Counted from the first letter of the stretch, positions 12,954 to 26,309 are shown. The stretch is 64,000 bases of DNA from Erythrophleum ivorense (GCA_026724425.1 JAIUCV010001134.1:1-64000), one strand, 5' to 3'. Notes: generated from the sequence alone by a model not told the origin. A program made the numbers and translations.

Positions 12954-14399
12954 TGTAACACCATGTTTATATAGCTCATCTCATTCCATGTCTAAGCTCA
13001 TTTCCAAGAATTATGTAAGTTTCTAAAGAAAGAGCATTAAAAATAATGAATAAATTTGCGTTGCGTAGCGGATAAATTTTTCATTCAGTGTCCTGTAGAC
13101 CATATGAACTCATTCATCTCATTATCATATTTAATTATACTAATACAAATCAAAACCATCTCAAGGAGTAGCATAGAACTTGTGTAAGTGGATGGAATGC
13201 ATAAAATTCAATGATGTAGCTTCGGCCGAAATTTTCAAGTTACTATCATAAACTTTGAAAAATTATAACTAATTCTAAAAAAATTTGAAATCAAGCATAC
13301 TTTACCATTATGAGAATTTACAGATATCTAATTTATGCTAAAAATATATATCCAGACCACAACACAAGCTGCTAGCCATCAAAAATTAATGGAACAGTAC
13401 CAGAGGTCAATTGTCGTTACTAGTATTATGCTCCAACTTCAAAAATTCATATCTCCCTACTTAAAGGTCCAATTGGTGTGATCTTAGTGGCCATGGAAAG
13501 CTTATCATATCTACTTTATTTTTATAAAATTTTATGGGCATTAGACATCATTTGGCCTTCGAATAACACAGTCCAAGTTACTAACCATATGAATAGTATC
13601 TACATCAGTTCAATAGAAAAATGCCAATTTTGAAAAATCATAATTAATTCCACAGAGATTCAAATAATCTGGTTTTTAGCTTCCCAAAAAGCTTTGAATA
13701 AATATGTGTGTCAAATTTCATGAACAAATTTATTCATTTGTTCAAATCTTGACGTTGGGTTGCAAAATGGCTCAATTTGTGTCATATAAGGGGTCCAAAT
13801 GATCCATTTTGAGTTCTAAGGCAACCATGACCACTTGAGTATGTGGGAATGCACCAAAATGACCTTCTAAACTTGTCTCAAAGGTGCATAAACCCATAAT
13901 TCAAAAAATCACTCTCTCACCCCATGCCATACACAAATTACACATGTTTTACATTGCCATTCACTACCCAAAATGCACAATATCATTCATTTGGCACTAA
14001 AACTCATATATACATTAAACATTTGGGTAATTATATATGTTCATATGATTATACAATAATTACATCATAGGATTACATCACTTGCCATGCAGCAAATCAC
14101 TTGCCATACATATGGCTACAAAAGAAGCAAACTAAGCAAATTGTTGTCAATCTCTTATCTTTCTACTTGATGGCTTCCATTACCTTGCTCATGTGGTCCA
14201 CCTAGCATGATAAGATATTGGAGAAGAGGGAATGAGATTGAAAGAATCCCAATAGCTCATCTCCCTTTGAATCATACATAGAATATGCAATTCAAGTCTT
14301 AAGAATTCATGCATGAGCACAATGGAAATATGAGCATTCAAGAAGCATTCTTGGCATTTGAATAAGTTATACAAAGCATGCATAGGCTTGCCAAGTAGG

Positions 14400-14580
14400 T
14401 GGATTAGCCTCACCCATTCTCTTATAGATTTTGGATTTGCCTCACCCACTTTCTCTAGGAGGTTTTGGCTCAACCTCACTTTTGGAAGACTTTTTACTTT
14501 GTCTCAACCATTTCTAAGGGTTCTTGGCTCATCCTCACAATGGCTCAAGATTCTTGACTTCACCACACTCAAGCAAACCC
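14400..14580 (-). repeat. GTGAGG...CCAAAAGTC array in LA4
   Basis: Four to five degenerate units of about 35 bp; on the plus strand they read as GACTTTTGG...CCTCACC-like blocks. They match the arrays at 10790-10965, 20645-20785, 25480-25645 and 30590-30755. Confidence 0.75.
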
Positions 14581-15864
14581 AAACAAACATATTAGATATT
14601 ATTTGAAAACATAATACAATATCATGGTACCATGAAATATAAGTATATGCTAGAACACTTTTCATGGCTCAAAACACACATAAACACATTCAAAGACAAG
14701 GTAAGCACACATTCATGCATGATAGAAAGAGAAGTGAGCCACCTTTGTTGCACTTGCAAATCTTTCCTTGAACTTTGAATCCTCTCTCTCGGCCTCACAC
14801 ACACAAGGGTGTGGGATTTGTTTCTCTTGGCCTAAACACATAAAATATGAGCCAATCAAGCTCTTGGAACCATTCTCAAAGCCACCTATCTACTTAGAAC
14901 TCTAACTTTGTCTTATGGTTCATGTATGGTTCATAATGCACTTAATAAAGTAACACCTATCAATTGAGTTCTAGGCTCCATTCTTTCCTTTAATTTATGA
15001 TTCTTGACTTCTTTTAAGCCTTTTGGAGTCATCACATAATTAAAACAAAGAGCATAATTATATGTTGCTTCCTTAGGTCATATTATGAAACCTATAACAC
15101 CAATTCATTCCCTAGGCCTCCTAAATTTTTCTCAAGGTTACCCTCATCTTCACCCATCATATATAACTCAAAAATGGGTTTGGAAAATTTTAAAATTATC
15201 CCTAGGTACATGGAACCCTTTTGGCCAAGCCATGCTCCCTTCTTGGTATCCATGGACTTTGCTTTGTTTTTTTGGTGGAAGATGTATATGGGGAGCCTTC
15301 TAGGGATCTTAGGACTTCATCCAAACACTCATTTAGGCCTAGGAATTATTGTATCAAATCAGATTTTACAAGGGACACTTGAAACCTTAGGTTTTCTATC
15401 TTGTAATCTAATGGTTATTTTGTTATTTTCTTTGCATATTCTTATTCTCCTCCCTTAAATTCCTAAGATTCACCTTTGGTTCTACCCAAAATACGTGCCT
15501 TCTTGTAGCTCCTTATGTTGGACGAACCAAGGAGAGAAGGGGAGAAGAAGTAGCTACCATAAGAATGAAAATTTACCTTATTTCCATAGCTTTTCTTGCT
15601 TGTTTCTCACTTTGCTTGGCCTTCTCTCTATTTTGCCCTCAAAATAGATCCAATAACTTCAATAAAACCATAGGAAAGAAGGGAAAATGGAGAAAAGAAG
15701 TTTGCTAAAGAGAAAGCATGAAAAAAACTAAGAAAATCTATAACTCTTCCTTGCTTTTCTCCTTCCTTTCTTCTTCTCTTGGTGCGCCTCAAACCCTAGC
15801 TCTCTCCTCTAGTTTAGGGCATAAACAAATCTAGCTAAATGAATAAGGAGGTGGGGCGGTGACC

Positions 15865-15872
15865 TATATATA
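15865..15872 (-). promoter_or_regulatory. TATA box candidate of LA4
   Basis: TATATATA on the minus strand, 549 bp from the LTR start at 16421 and followed by a C-rich block. This nearly equals the 552-bp offset in LA13, which supports a conserved U3 promoter. Confidence 0.6.
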
Positions 15873-16426
15873 GGTAGGTTTAAGAAACACTTTTCAAAAA
15901 ATTTAAAATTTCCCCTTCACCTTGGCATTTTCATTTTGGTTCGTTTTAGCTCTTTTTTGAAAATCATCTTTTCCATTATAAAATTTAGGTCCCTAATTTA
16001 ATAAAATACATTTAGAATCACTCAAATCGGAGCTAAAAGCTCTTCGAATGAATCCATCAAAGTTTGGGTCAACTGATATTGGAAAACGTACACCAGAGGG
16101 GTTTTAACTGTCCCAGGGCTTCCTATAATTTTCAAGGCCTCTGAGAACCCCAGAGAACTCTAAAATTTCATTTAAGAAGTCCTTTTGTGTGAATTCTAAA
16201 ATTTGCTCAAAATTACAAAAATGCCATTATGTTTTGGCAACCTTTCATTCAAATTTATTTTTTCATTCTAGCTCTATTTTTCTTTCCTTCTAAGTTGGGA
16301 TTCTCATTTTTAGGAGTCTAGAATACTATATAAATTTTTTGGGACCTTAACTAATTCATTTTGGGAGAATTGCTTTGAAAATGCATTTGTTTTCGTTGTT
16401 CGACAGAAATCAGACATTACATCATA

Positions 16427-18133
16427 TACATAAAAAATACTTTATATTTACATTAAGGTTTCATATTTATTAATTACATGCCAACATGCCACCAACACCT
16501 ATAATATACATTCTCCAGTACACTAGTCACCCTTAGGTGACTCTTTGGATTTTAAGTGTACCTGAAAATTTGTTTGTTCAAAATGTGAGATTTGCATCTC
16601 AGTAGGTATTATATCATTCTCATTTATACCAACAAACACATCATAATTGATCATACCATGTAACATGATTAGAAAAGATCTACCTTTGATCATCCACACA
16701 TTATTGTCCCATACCAATGATATGCCACAAAAGAGCTATATAATTAGCCAATTACATACAAACAAGTAACCTTTGGCTCATTCTTGCATAGCTCTTGGAA
16801 GAGAAACCTTTGTCTCAACCAACTATGAGAGACAACTAAACCATTAACTAGCATATATTATCATTCGCATATGATCAATATAAGGGTATAAAAGAAATGA
16901 AACAACACCTACCTTCTTTTCCAAGCATACACAAGAGTCTTCTAGATTCTTTTCTCTACCAATACAAGCTATCAACCGCCTAACTACACAAAAATATAAC
17001 ATTACCTATCTTTACATCAAATAGATGCCTAAAAGAAGCATTCTAACCAAAGTTCACTGAGACTGCCTCTTCCAACTTGATATCTATATGCCAATTCATG
17101 CCAATTAGTCTCTATTAAGCTCTTATGGTTCTAATTTTTTTTTCTAATTATCAATTTGCCCCTTTTAATCCCTAAATTAAGATCTACAATACAATAGAGC
17201 TAGTTTTCTTCTTATACCCCATATAAACAAGACACCTTAAATTTTCAATTTCCATTTCAATGGTTCTAAATTTTATTTCTTTATTATGTTCTAGCTAAAT
17301 TTAAATCAAGAAACACATTGGAACCAATAATTCACCAATTGGAAGCTCGAATTTTCCTACCTAACTCATCAAGATTTTCAAAATCTTAAGGCTCTTTGAT
17401 TTTCAATTATTAGCCATTAATCCATAGCAAATTTATATTCAAATTGTAGAGAATTTCATCCTCTTTCTTCCCCCATCATTAGTTTTCCCAAAACTTTGTT
17501 AAAATTTGAGGTCAAACTTAAGTATTTGAGAAACTAATTAGTACATATGAAAGTTGTCATGATGTTCTCCAATTTTCCTAATTAGGTCTAATTGAAAAGA
17601 GGAGAAGAAATACCTTAAATTGGCTCCTGAAGTCTTCCTCTCTCCACCACCAAGGAAGCTTCAATGGAAGTTTATGTTTCTCTCTCCTTTCTCTTAATTT
17701 TCATCCCAATAGGTGGGGGAAGATGATGATCACTCAATTTTATTAATTTTAGACTAATTAGAGTAAATATGAAAATTAGCAACTAATAGAAAAAATTAGA
17801 AGATAGCTTCATTTTTATTGGTTAATAGTTTGACTTAGGTGTTAATAAATTCCTAAATCCCAAATTTAGCCTGGGCTTCTCTAATGAGTCTCTTTCTAGT
17901 TTTATTTTCCTATCTATTACACTTTATATAAATATTTACCTAATTAAGATTCTTATGAAATAAATAGCAAATAATTCAAATTTCATCATAATTGATCCTA
18001 TTATATATTAATTTCAAATCAATTGATTTTGAGAATTATTTCCTATAATATTAAAAAAATCAATTTTAATTTCCAAAATATTTTTTCCTAAAATCCTATC
18101 GTAATTAAATTAGAGAAAATTCTAGATATTACA
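16427..18133 (-). mobile_element. LTR F, sense 5' part
   Basis: The minus strand starts TGTAATATCTAG at 18133, a start shared with the family-A and family-C LTRs. It carries the conserved stem-loop (16586-16601), and the plus strand right flank is CTAGG. The other end and partner target copy were not found, since D and LA4 interrupt it. No coding sequence is visible. It is taken as an older LTR hosting LA4 and probably D. Confidence 0.55.
16586..16601. other. Conserved LTR stem-loop (F copy)
   Basis: GAGAT, loop TTGC, ATCTC, followed by AGTAGG. The LC1 copy (27316-27329) has the same arms with the loop GCAA, the reverse complement of TTGC. Confidence 0.65.
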
Positions 18134-18642
18134 CTAGGGACATTATCGCCACTAAAAGTCACTTTTAACTGCGATTTTTAGTAGTCATCATTAAAGCCAC
18201 TTTTAGCAATGACATTTAGAGGTCACTGCTAAAAGTTTTGGCCCTAAAATATTTTGGTTTCTAAAAAAAAATCTAAGGGATTTAGTGGCAACTAATGGCT
18301 GCCACTAAATGTCACTTTTAGCAACTACTTTTAAAAGTTGCAATTAAAACCACTTTTAGCAATGACATTTATTGTCACTAAAAGTTTTAACACTAAAATT
18401 TTTTGGTTCTTAGAAAAAAAAATTAAGAGATTTAGCTGTAACAATTGGTCACCCTTAAAACTATTTTAGTGTATTTTAAGTTGCCACTAAAAGTTTTGGC
18501 AAAATCAGAGATAACTTTTTAGTGGCAAATAAAAAAAGCTATCACTAAAAAAGTTATTGCTAAAGGTACTTTTAGTGATAACTTTTTTTAGTCACCGTTA
18601 AAAATCATTGCTAAAAACTTGTTTTTTTTTTTTTTGTAATGA
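18134..18642. mobile_element. CACTA-like non-autonomous DNA transposon remnant
   Basis: The segment is filled with direct and inverted copies of short motifs such as GCCACTAAAAGT and ACTTTTAG, plus GCTAAAA blocks. That is the subterminal repeat style of plant CACTA elements. The right end reads, on the minus strand, CATTACAAAAA and a long A run, one base from the canonical CACTACAAAAA terminus. The left end is lost: LTR F abuts at 18133. No transposase is visible. A Mutator-type or other palindromic MITE is a weaker alternative. Confidence 0.6.
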
Positions 18643-19072
18643 AGCTTGGAATGAAAACTTGGTAACTAAGCCAAGTGTGAAGATGGTTAAGGATAAATTT
18701 TTGGCTACTTGCTATTTAAGCACCTCTTGATCATAAAAGGGGAGGGATGAATAAGAGAGGGAAGAGAGCTAAGAAAGAGAGGAAAAGGTTGAAGTAAGAA
18801 CAAGGAAGAAGAAAGTAGGAAAAATGCCAAGGTAAAACATCTAACCTTTTTCTTTTGCATATGGAAGCCATGAGAGTTTGATTGATGCCATCATGTTTAC
18901 TTCATCTCTTTTGAACCATATGAGGCTAAGGGATTGTCTTAAAATTGCTATATGTAGTGAAGGATTCATGCTAAAAGTTAGATTACCCAATTCCATAGGA
19001 ACTTTACACTAAATCTTCCATGAAACCCTAGCTTGAAAATTTAAGTTTTAACTTTTGTTCTTCATTTGAAGA
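18643..19072. other. Unassigned AT-rich DNA left of LA5
   Basis: No protein, RNA gene or TE terminus is evident. A TATA-like site at 18734 followed by a purine-rich tract and AAGGTAAAAC near 18828 resembles the promoter/leader layout of the A-type LTRs, so it may be part of another LTR. After removal of LA5 it would join 21840-22454. Confidence 0.4.
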
Positions 19073-20504
19073 TGTAACACCATAATAACTTAACTCTAAT
19101 TCATCTCCCTCTAGGATTGATTCCATATGATTTCCAAAGAAAATGACCAAAACTGTGGTGTTTTACTACTTTAAGTCGGGGTTAAACTGGTCATATTTTG
19201 CCCCCGTGGGTCTTGTGAACCCATCATTCACATTCTCTACTCAATTAACATTTATAATACTTGTACATAGCCTCAAACAACTCATAAACCTCGGGTATGA
19301 AGCCAAAAACCAAGAAAATACAAATTCTCCCATGAGCCCAAAAGTCAGATTTTTGGCTCTAACTTTGGAAAATCATAACTAATTATAGAAAAATGGGAAT
19401 CAAGAAAATTATAGCTCTTTTGCAAGCTTTGGATGTTAAATTCACACTAAAATAACTCCCAACCACAATCTCAACGTTTGGACCATCATTGACATCGAAA
19501 AAGAGACAGAGGTCCGGCTGTCCTTGATACTGATGCAGTTTACTGTCATGAACTTTGAAAATTCTTAATTAATTCCAAAAAAATCCAATATGGGAAATAT
19601 ATACCAATTTGGAAAGATAAATATGTTAAATAGAGGAGAAAAATAATTCCAGATCATTTCAGGAGCTCTTGGACTTGAAAACCGATGGAACAGTAACAAA
19701 GGTTGGAAAGCTTCCCTGATGCTGATACAGAACTTCAGCAAGTCGTTTCTCTCTCTACAGACCTCCAATTGAGGTGCTTCTAGTTGGTATATGTCACTGT
19801 GGATATCTAGTTTATGCTCATAACATTTCATGACAATTGGACACCATTTGGTCTATGAATGACATGGATTCATTTTCGGACTTGATGCACAGTACCATGA
19901 CCAAACCATTAAAATTTCCAAACTTCAACAATTCGCAAAATATTCTCTAGACCTCCAAATATTTCCCACTTTAGCTTCTCAAGAAGCTCTCAATATACTC
20001 TAGAGTCATGCTAAATTTCATATTAAGAAGAGCTCATCTAGTCATACTTTGACAGAGCTCACAAAATTGGCGGTTTTGGCACCCACAATGGTTCATAATG
20101 GGTCCAAATGACCTCCCACATGCTCTAGCATCTTTTGGGCAAGTTTGAAAGTTTAAACATAGCATATATGAATTGTCTAAGTGATTTAGGTCATCATACA
20201 TTTCAATTTCACTATGCTACGGAACAAAATGCACTATCACATGTCAGCCACAAAAGGGCCAAATTCTACATTCTCATTACTTTGACTCTTTACACAGTCC
20301 ATACATCATTTATACATATGTTTACATTTGATCATATATATAAATCTCAAAAATAATAGGTGCATATTTATTCTGGCACCTCTTTACAACAAAAGAACCA
20401 AAAAAACTACATATTTCTCTAAGCATTCTCAACTAGACTCCTTGGTGTGCACTTGATTCTCCTTGAGCTCCACCTAAGATGTTAGGATGGGAGAGGGAAG
20501 GGGG

Positions 20505-20523
20505 TGAGATTCAGAGAATCTCA
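20505..20523. other. Conserved LTR stem-loop (LA5 copy)
   Basis: An 8-bp perfect stem TGAGATTC/GAATCTCA with loop AGA, preceded by GGGG and followed by ATAGCTC. The stem matches LA2, while the loop differs (TTT on plus in LA2). Confidence 0.75.
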
Positions 20524-21504
20524 ATAGCTCATACTCATTCAAGAAGCAATCAAGATATATAAACTAGTCAAGCATGCAAACAAGTCACAATGACACAATA
20601 TATGTGTTTCATGCCATGAATAACATATCAATGCCAAGATTAGGCTCTAGGGACTTTCGGTCTAGCCTCACCCGAGCTTTGGGACTTTTGGATTAGCCTC
20701 ACCCTTGGTTTAGGGACTTTTGGCTCCACTTCACCTGTCTCAAGGGACTTTCGGCACCACCTTACCCGAGCAATTTCCACAATACATATCATACGCATAT
20801 TAGTACCAATGCATCAAGGCAACATCAAATGGCATGTCTCATCATACAAGCACATACATATGCATACAATGACTATTACACATCCAAGAATGCAACAAGA
20901 AAGAGTAGAGAGCTACCTTATCGGCTAACACAAGCCTTCCCTTTCAATTCCTCTTCTCCCTTCTTGATTTCACACTCACAACTAGATAGAGTTACTTCCT
21001 TTAAGCCTAAGCATAACAAAGAGCATGGGATTATTCTCTCATAACTCAAATAAGTATTCACAAAGCTAAAGGGGCTTTTCATCAAGGCAAACCCCTACTA
21101 CTCATGTAAGAAACTAGGGATTCTCTCTCTAGAATTCCACTCACTCTCCTTCCTCTCTCAAGCTCTCAAAAAGGAAAGCAAAGAAGAAGAAATGAAGCTA
21201 CATGAGCTCTACCCTTCCTCAAGAGTGGTTTTCCACTTTCTTTCTTCTGAACTAAACCCAAATCAATCACTAAAACCATAGAAAGAGAGGGCAAAGAGAG
21301 AAGAATAAGATGCTAGGGAGAAAAGCTATGGAAATCTCAAGATTGCTTACCTCTTTGCTTGTTCTCCTTCCTTTTCTAGGTCTCTCTCTCTCTCCACAGC
21401 CCTTTTCTCTCTCTTAGTCAAAGCTTAGGTCGGTTTACAGAGAAAGGAAAAGTTTGAAAGCTTTAAAAAAGTCAAATCTCCTTTTTTTACGCTTTTCCGG
21501 ACTA

Positions 21505-21730
21505 ACCCTCGCTATAGCGAGCCATAACCCTCGCTACGGCGAGCTTGTGTCAGTTCCAGACCTTCGCTTTCACTATGGCACCCGCTACGCGAGCAACGCC
21601 CTGGTTTTTGTATGTGATGCCACACTCGCTATAGTTAGAAGCATTTTCGCTATAACGAGAAGGCACTCTTGCTATAGTTAGGCTATAGCGAACAGGTACA
21701 TTCGCTATAGCTAGGCTATAGCTAGCAGAC
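21505..21730. repeat. Cluster of CGCTATAGCG-type palindromes in LA5
   Basis: The 14-bp perfect palindrome CTCGCTATAGCGAG is at 21508-21521. Around it are at least seven variants (TCGCTACGGCGAG, CGCTACGCGAG, CGCTATAGTTAG, CGCTATAACGAG, GCTATAGCGAAC, CGCTATAGCTAGG, GCTATAGCTAGC). It is a GC- and CpG-rich island inside very AT-rich DNA, 100-330 bp from the LTR start in sense, upstream of where the promoter should be. Confidence 0.75.
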
Positions 21731-21765
21731 TTAGAAAATTTTCAGCCTTCGAAAATTTCAACTTT

Positions 21766-21822
21766 TCTTTTCTTTCCCTTTTCTTTTCTCTTTTCTTTTC
21801 TTTTTTCTTTTCTTTTCTTTTT
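21766..21822. repeat. Polypyrimidine (CTTTT)-type low-complexity tract
   Basis: A run of C and T only, built of TTTTC/TTTTTC units, close to the sense start of LA5 (purine-only on the sense strand). Confidence 0.85.
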
Positions 21823-21839
21823 CTGGTTGTTACAGAAGA

Positions 21840-22454
21840 TGCTGTGTACCTTATTTGATGTTTGTACATGTGAAAATCTAAGGAAAAATACATGAATTTA
21901 ATTTATGTGCTCTATAGCTCGTGAAATTTGAATAGCAGAATAACTTTTAGTTTATGAAGGCCAACCACCTCCAAATGCTTTAGTATTTTATAGTTGTCAA
22001 ATGGAATATCTAGCATGCAAATTTTCTTTAAACCCAAGGTGGTTTGATCTTTCAAATTCCTGCCTAAAGTGCCCTTATTTCCTATGTGAAGCAAATTCAG
22101 GTAGTTTTACAAATTTAAAGAATTGAGGGGCTAAAACAATTTGTTTTGATTTAAAATTTTTATTGCAAGTAGTTGACATGGAAAATATGTCCCATGTCAA
22201 AAATTATGATTTTTGGAGCTCTACATGAAATTCTAGAAACTTTACAAGTTGAGGAAAAAATTAAGTTTTTGAAATTGCTAAAAATAAAGGATAAGGTTCG
22301 CAATGCCCAAAGCCTTTGAATTGTTTTTCATAGTGAATGGGTATAGAGTCATGGTGCCAAAAATAAGGCCATAGTGCTAGGCCCTTTTTTGTCAAACTTC
22401 ACTTAGTTTCTTCTATGTTTTAACCTATTTGCTTAAGAAATTTTAGAGGATTGG
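21840..22454. other. Unassigned AT-rich DNA right of LA5
   Basis: No coding frame, RNA gene or TE terminus could be recognised. It is the pre-insertion partner of 18643-19072 and the left flank of LA6, whose left target copy would be ATTGG (22450-22454). Confidence 0.4.
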
Positions 22455-22496
22455 TGTAATTTCCTGCATCTTAACTTAACTAGATCTAGCATTTTA
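22455..22496 (+). mobile_element. LA6: first 42 bp of a family-A LTR
   Basis: It starts TGTAATTTCC and aligns loosely with the first 45 bp of LA12 (TGTAATATCT...AACTAAACTA...). The LTR resumes at 32646 with GAGGACCCTAGAATAAAATG, the block that follows in LA12 and LA9. LA7 lies between. No matching target copy was found around LA7 (TTTTA on the left, AAGAG on the right), so a small deletion or an error in this boundary is possible. Confidence 0.5.
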
Positions 22497-25479
22497 TGTA
22501 ACACCTAATTCCTAAAAACCAAACTAGAACTAGTAAGATAATGAAATAGTGTAATACCATATTATTCTAGATCTTCCTTTCCATATATAAATTCCATTTC
22601 ATTAAAATAACAAAATTCCTTCAAGAAATTCCATTAAAATAATGTAATATTTTATGTTACATAGGATTTAAAATTTTCGTTTCACATTTTGTGGGCCCCA
22701 TGAACTCATCCATAGTATTTTCTATTCCAAATACATGTATAAATGTTAGAAACATCCCAAAATGATCCATTTTGCCCGAGCTTAGGACATCCACATTCAA
22801 AAATGCAAGATCAGTCTCGGGCTCCAGGGTTCAAGTTTCTATCATCAATTGTGAAAATTCATAATTAAATCTAGAAAATTAAAAACAAGTAAATGATAGC
22901 TTTCTAGAAAGGTATGGATGTCCACTATAGGTTACAAATCATTCCAAGCCATGAAAACATCATCTAGACCATGATTGACAATAGAAAAGTACCAAAGGTC
23001 TAGCTGTCCAGGTTTGCTATCACAAGTTACTGATATAAACTTCAACAATTCATAACTAATTCTAAAAAAATAAAAACCCAAAAAATCATACTATTTTAGA
23101 AATTTATGGATGTTAGCTTAAGGATAAAAATAATTCTAGACCAAAATAGAAATGTTTAGCTACTAAAAATCAATGAAACAATATCAAAGGTACTGTTACA
23201 TTACTGGTACTGTCTCCAAATTTCAAAATTAATATCTCACTACTTAGACCTCCAAATGAGGTAATCTTGGTGGCTATGAAAAGCTTATTATGTCTAGTTT
23301 ATTCATATAAAATTTCATATCCATTGGACACAATTTGGCCCTCAGATGATATAGGAGAAAAAACTGACCATATGAACAGTGTCTAGATCATTTTAACAAC
23401 CTTTTTCCAACTTTAGAAATTCAAAATTAATTTTATAGAGCTCCAAATAATCTATTTTTTAGCTTCCTAAAAAGCTCTAGATGAAATTTATTTGCATGCC
23501 AAATTTCATGGAAAGTCTGTCTATTTGGTCGATTTGTGCCATAGGATTGCATAATGGCATTTTTATGCCTCTCAAAGGGTCAAAAATGGTCCACTTTGCT
23601 TCTAGCTTTTCCAAGACCACTTAAGCACGTGGGAAAGCATCAAAATAGACTTTTAAACATGTTTAAAGGGTCTAAATATCCATACATCTCAAAATCACTC
23701 TCCCACTTGTTGCTATACATAAGATTTTACATGCTCATCTTTACCATTCAATGTCAAAATCATTCAATATCATTCATATGCTTCCAATTCTCATATGTAC
23801 ATCAGATATCCATATAATTACATATGTTCAAGAGGTTATACATCATATACATCATGAGAATACATCATTTGACAATGTTATGGTTACAAAATGGACGAAT
23901 AGCAACTCCTTTTCCAATCTTCTTGCTTTCAAGTATGGTGGCTCCCATTTCTTAGTTCACTTGGTCTACCTAAGCATGTTAGGGCAATGGAGAGGGAAGA
24001 ATGAGATTCTAGGAATTCCAATAGCTCTTCACCCTTTTCAATCATACATAATGTGTAACACTATATTTACTAGGCTTATCTCCTACCATTTGTAGGCTCA
24101 TTTCTATGAATTACATGAAATTCTCAAAGAAAAGCCATTAACAAAATACAATTAAATTGCATTGCATTGAGCATAAATTTTTCATTCAGTATCTTGTGGA
24201 CCATATGGACTTATCCATCTCATTATTATATTTAATTACACAATTATAACTTAAAACATCTCAAGAAGTGGCCTAGAAATCATGCAAGTGGATGGTATAC
24301 ATGAAAATCAATGATGTAGCCTTAGGTTGAACTTTTAAAATTTTGACATGAACTTTGCAAAATTATAACTAATTTTAGAAAAATTGAAATCAAGCATAAT
24401 TTATCATTTTAGAAATCTACAGATGTTTATTTTATGATGAAAATAATTCTAGACCACAATCGGGCCTGTTAGTCACCAGAAATTGATGAAACAATAACAA
24501 AGGTTGCCTATCATTATTGGTACTATCCTTCAACTTCAAAAATTCATATCTCCCTTTTCAGATGTCCAATTGGGGTGATCATAGTGGTCATAGAAAGCTT
24601 ATCATGTATAATTTATCCTTGTAAAATTTTATAACCATTGGACACCATTTGTCCCTCAAATGACATAGCCCAAGAAACTAACTCTATGAACAGTGTTTAT
24701 ATTAGTTTAGCAGAAAAATGCCAATTTTGAAAAATTATAATTAATTCCACAGAGCTTCAAATAATCTGTTATTTGCTTTCCAAAAAGCTTTAGATGAGAT
24801 CTATATGCATGTCAAATTTCATTAGCAAATTCATTCATTTGGTCAGATTTGATATTGGGTTGTATAATAGTCATTTTTGTATCTCATAAAGGTCCAAATG
24901 GTCCAATTTGGGTTCTAAGGCAGCCATGGCCACTTGAGCACGTGAAAAAGTACCAAAATGGACTACTAAACTTGTCTTGAAAGTGTACAAATTCATATTT
25001 CTCTAACTCACTCATCCACCCAAGTTATACACAAGAATGCATATGTCAAGTCTTGCCATTCCATACCCAAATCATGCTATATCATGCATATTGCACCAAA
25101 TCTCATTCATACATAATACATTTATATATTTACATGTGATCATAAGGTCATATAACATATACAATGAAAGATTACATCACATACTACTCATATGGCTACA
25201 TAATAGTAATTTTCCATACTTTGTTGTTTATCTTCATTTTCCAGCTTGGTGGCTTCCATTCCTTGGCTCACTTGGTCCACCTAGACATGTGGGGAGGAAG
25301 GAATGAGATTTTAGGAATCCCAATAGCCCTTTTCCCTTTCAATCATACATAAAGAATGCAAATCTATGTCTAAAAGTGCATGTATAACTATTATGGAACA
25401 TGTGATCATTCAAGAAGCATTCTTGGCATTTTAAAAAGTCATACATAGCATTTATAGGTTTGCCAAGTAAGTGGATTAG

Positions 25480-25645
25480 CCTCACCCATTCTTTTCAAGG
25501 ATTTTGGACTTGTCTCACCCTTTTTCTTAAAGGCCTTGAACTAAGTCTTACACTTGGAAGACTCTAAACTTTGTCTCAACCATTCTTCAGGGTGCTTGGC
25601 TCATCCTTACCATGGCTAGAGGGTTCTTGGCTTCACCACAGTCAA
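25480..25645 (-). repeat. GTGAGG...CCAAAAGTC array in LA8
   Basis: Degenerate units of about 35 bp at the same relative place as in the other family-A LTRs. Confidence 0.7.
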
Positions 25646-26309
25646 GCAAACCAAAAAAAAGTAACAAGACATCATTTGAATGCATAAAACAATATCATGG
25701 TATCATGGCATATAAAATCATGCTAGAACACATTTTCATGGCTTAACACATACATATACACATTCAAAGACAAGACAACATTCATTCATGCATGAGAGAA
25801 AGTAAAGAGAGCTACTTTTGTTACAAATGCAAACTTTCCTTCTTGAATTTGGTTGCTTTTCCTTGGCCACACATATACAAAAGAAGGTGGAACTTGTTTC
25901 TCTTAGCCTAGACACATCATATGAAAGCCAATTATACTCTTGAACTAAATTCTAAAGCCATACATTCATTAGAAGAGCTAGGTAGTTCATATGTGATGAC
26001 CTTAACTTCTAATCATCATAATTAAAGTTAAATACATGATTAATAATCATAAATCAAGGTTAAAAGTCATTACAATTAATTACATTCGAAGAATGCAAGG
26101 AAATTTGAACCTTGATATTATTAGGGTCATTAACTAAACAATCACAATTATTCAAATGTGCAAGTAAATTTAATTATCAATGAGGAGTCTTTAGATATAT
26201 TACCCATTAAATTTTAACTCCTAAGAACCCCTTACAAGTGTTTCTAAGTCACCCCTTGATGTTGCCATAGGAAAAACTAAGGTTTCTAGGTTAATATGAG
26301 GGTTTGAGA

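Larger units (their letters stand above)
12954..16421 (-). mobile_element. LA4: family-A solo LTR
   Basis: On the plus strand it runs TGTAACACCATG...CAGACATTACA and is flanked by TCATA at 12949-12953 and 16422-16426. At 3468 bp it is uninterrupted, so it is a good reference copy. In sense (minus) order it shows the start TGTAATGTCTG, a TATA box at 15865-15872, a pyrimidine/purine transition typical of a transcribed leader, the GTGAGG-type array at 14400-14580 and a degenerate stem-loop near 14234. It has no PBS, PPT, gag or pol, so it is a solo LTR inserted in LTR F. Confidence 0.9.
19073..21834 (-). mobile_element. LA5: divergent family-A solo LTR
   Basis: On the plus strand it runs TGTAACACC...GGTTGTTACA with GAAGA on both sides (19068-19072, 21835-21839). 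At 2762 bp it is shorter than other copies. In sense it begins TGTAACAACCAG, followed by a (TTTTC)-type tract (21766-21822 on plus) and a cluster of CGCTATAGCG palindromes (21505-21730). It still has the GTGAGG-type array (20645-20785) and a perfect stem-loop (20505-20523), so it belongs to the same superfamily with a different U3. There is no internal coding region. Confidence 0.88.

Noticed and set aside
15085..15458. Pair of overlapping open frames in LA4
   Set aside because: The homologous stretch of LA7/LA8 has stops and indels; this is LTR sequence.
22497..22661. A 165-bp mini-element with TGTAACACC and TGTTACA ends
   Set aside because: Flanks TTTTA and TAGGA do not match, and the right part aligns with the interior of other minus-strand LTRs.
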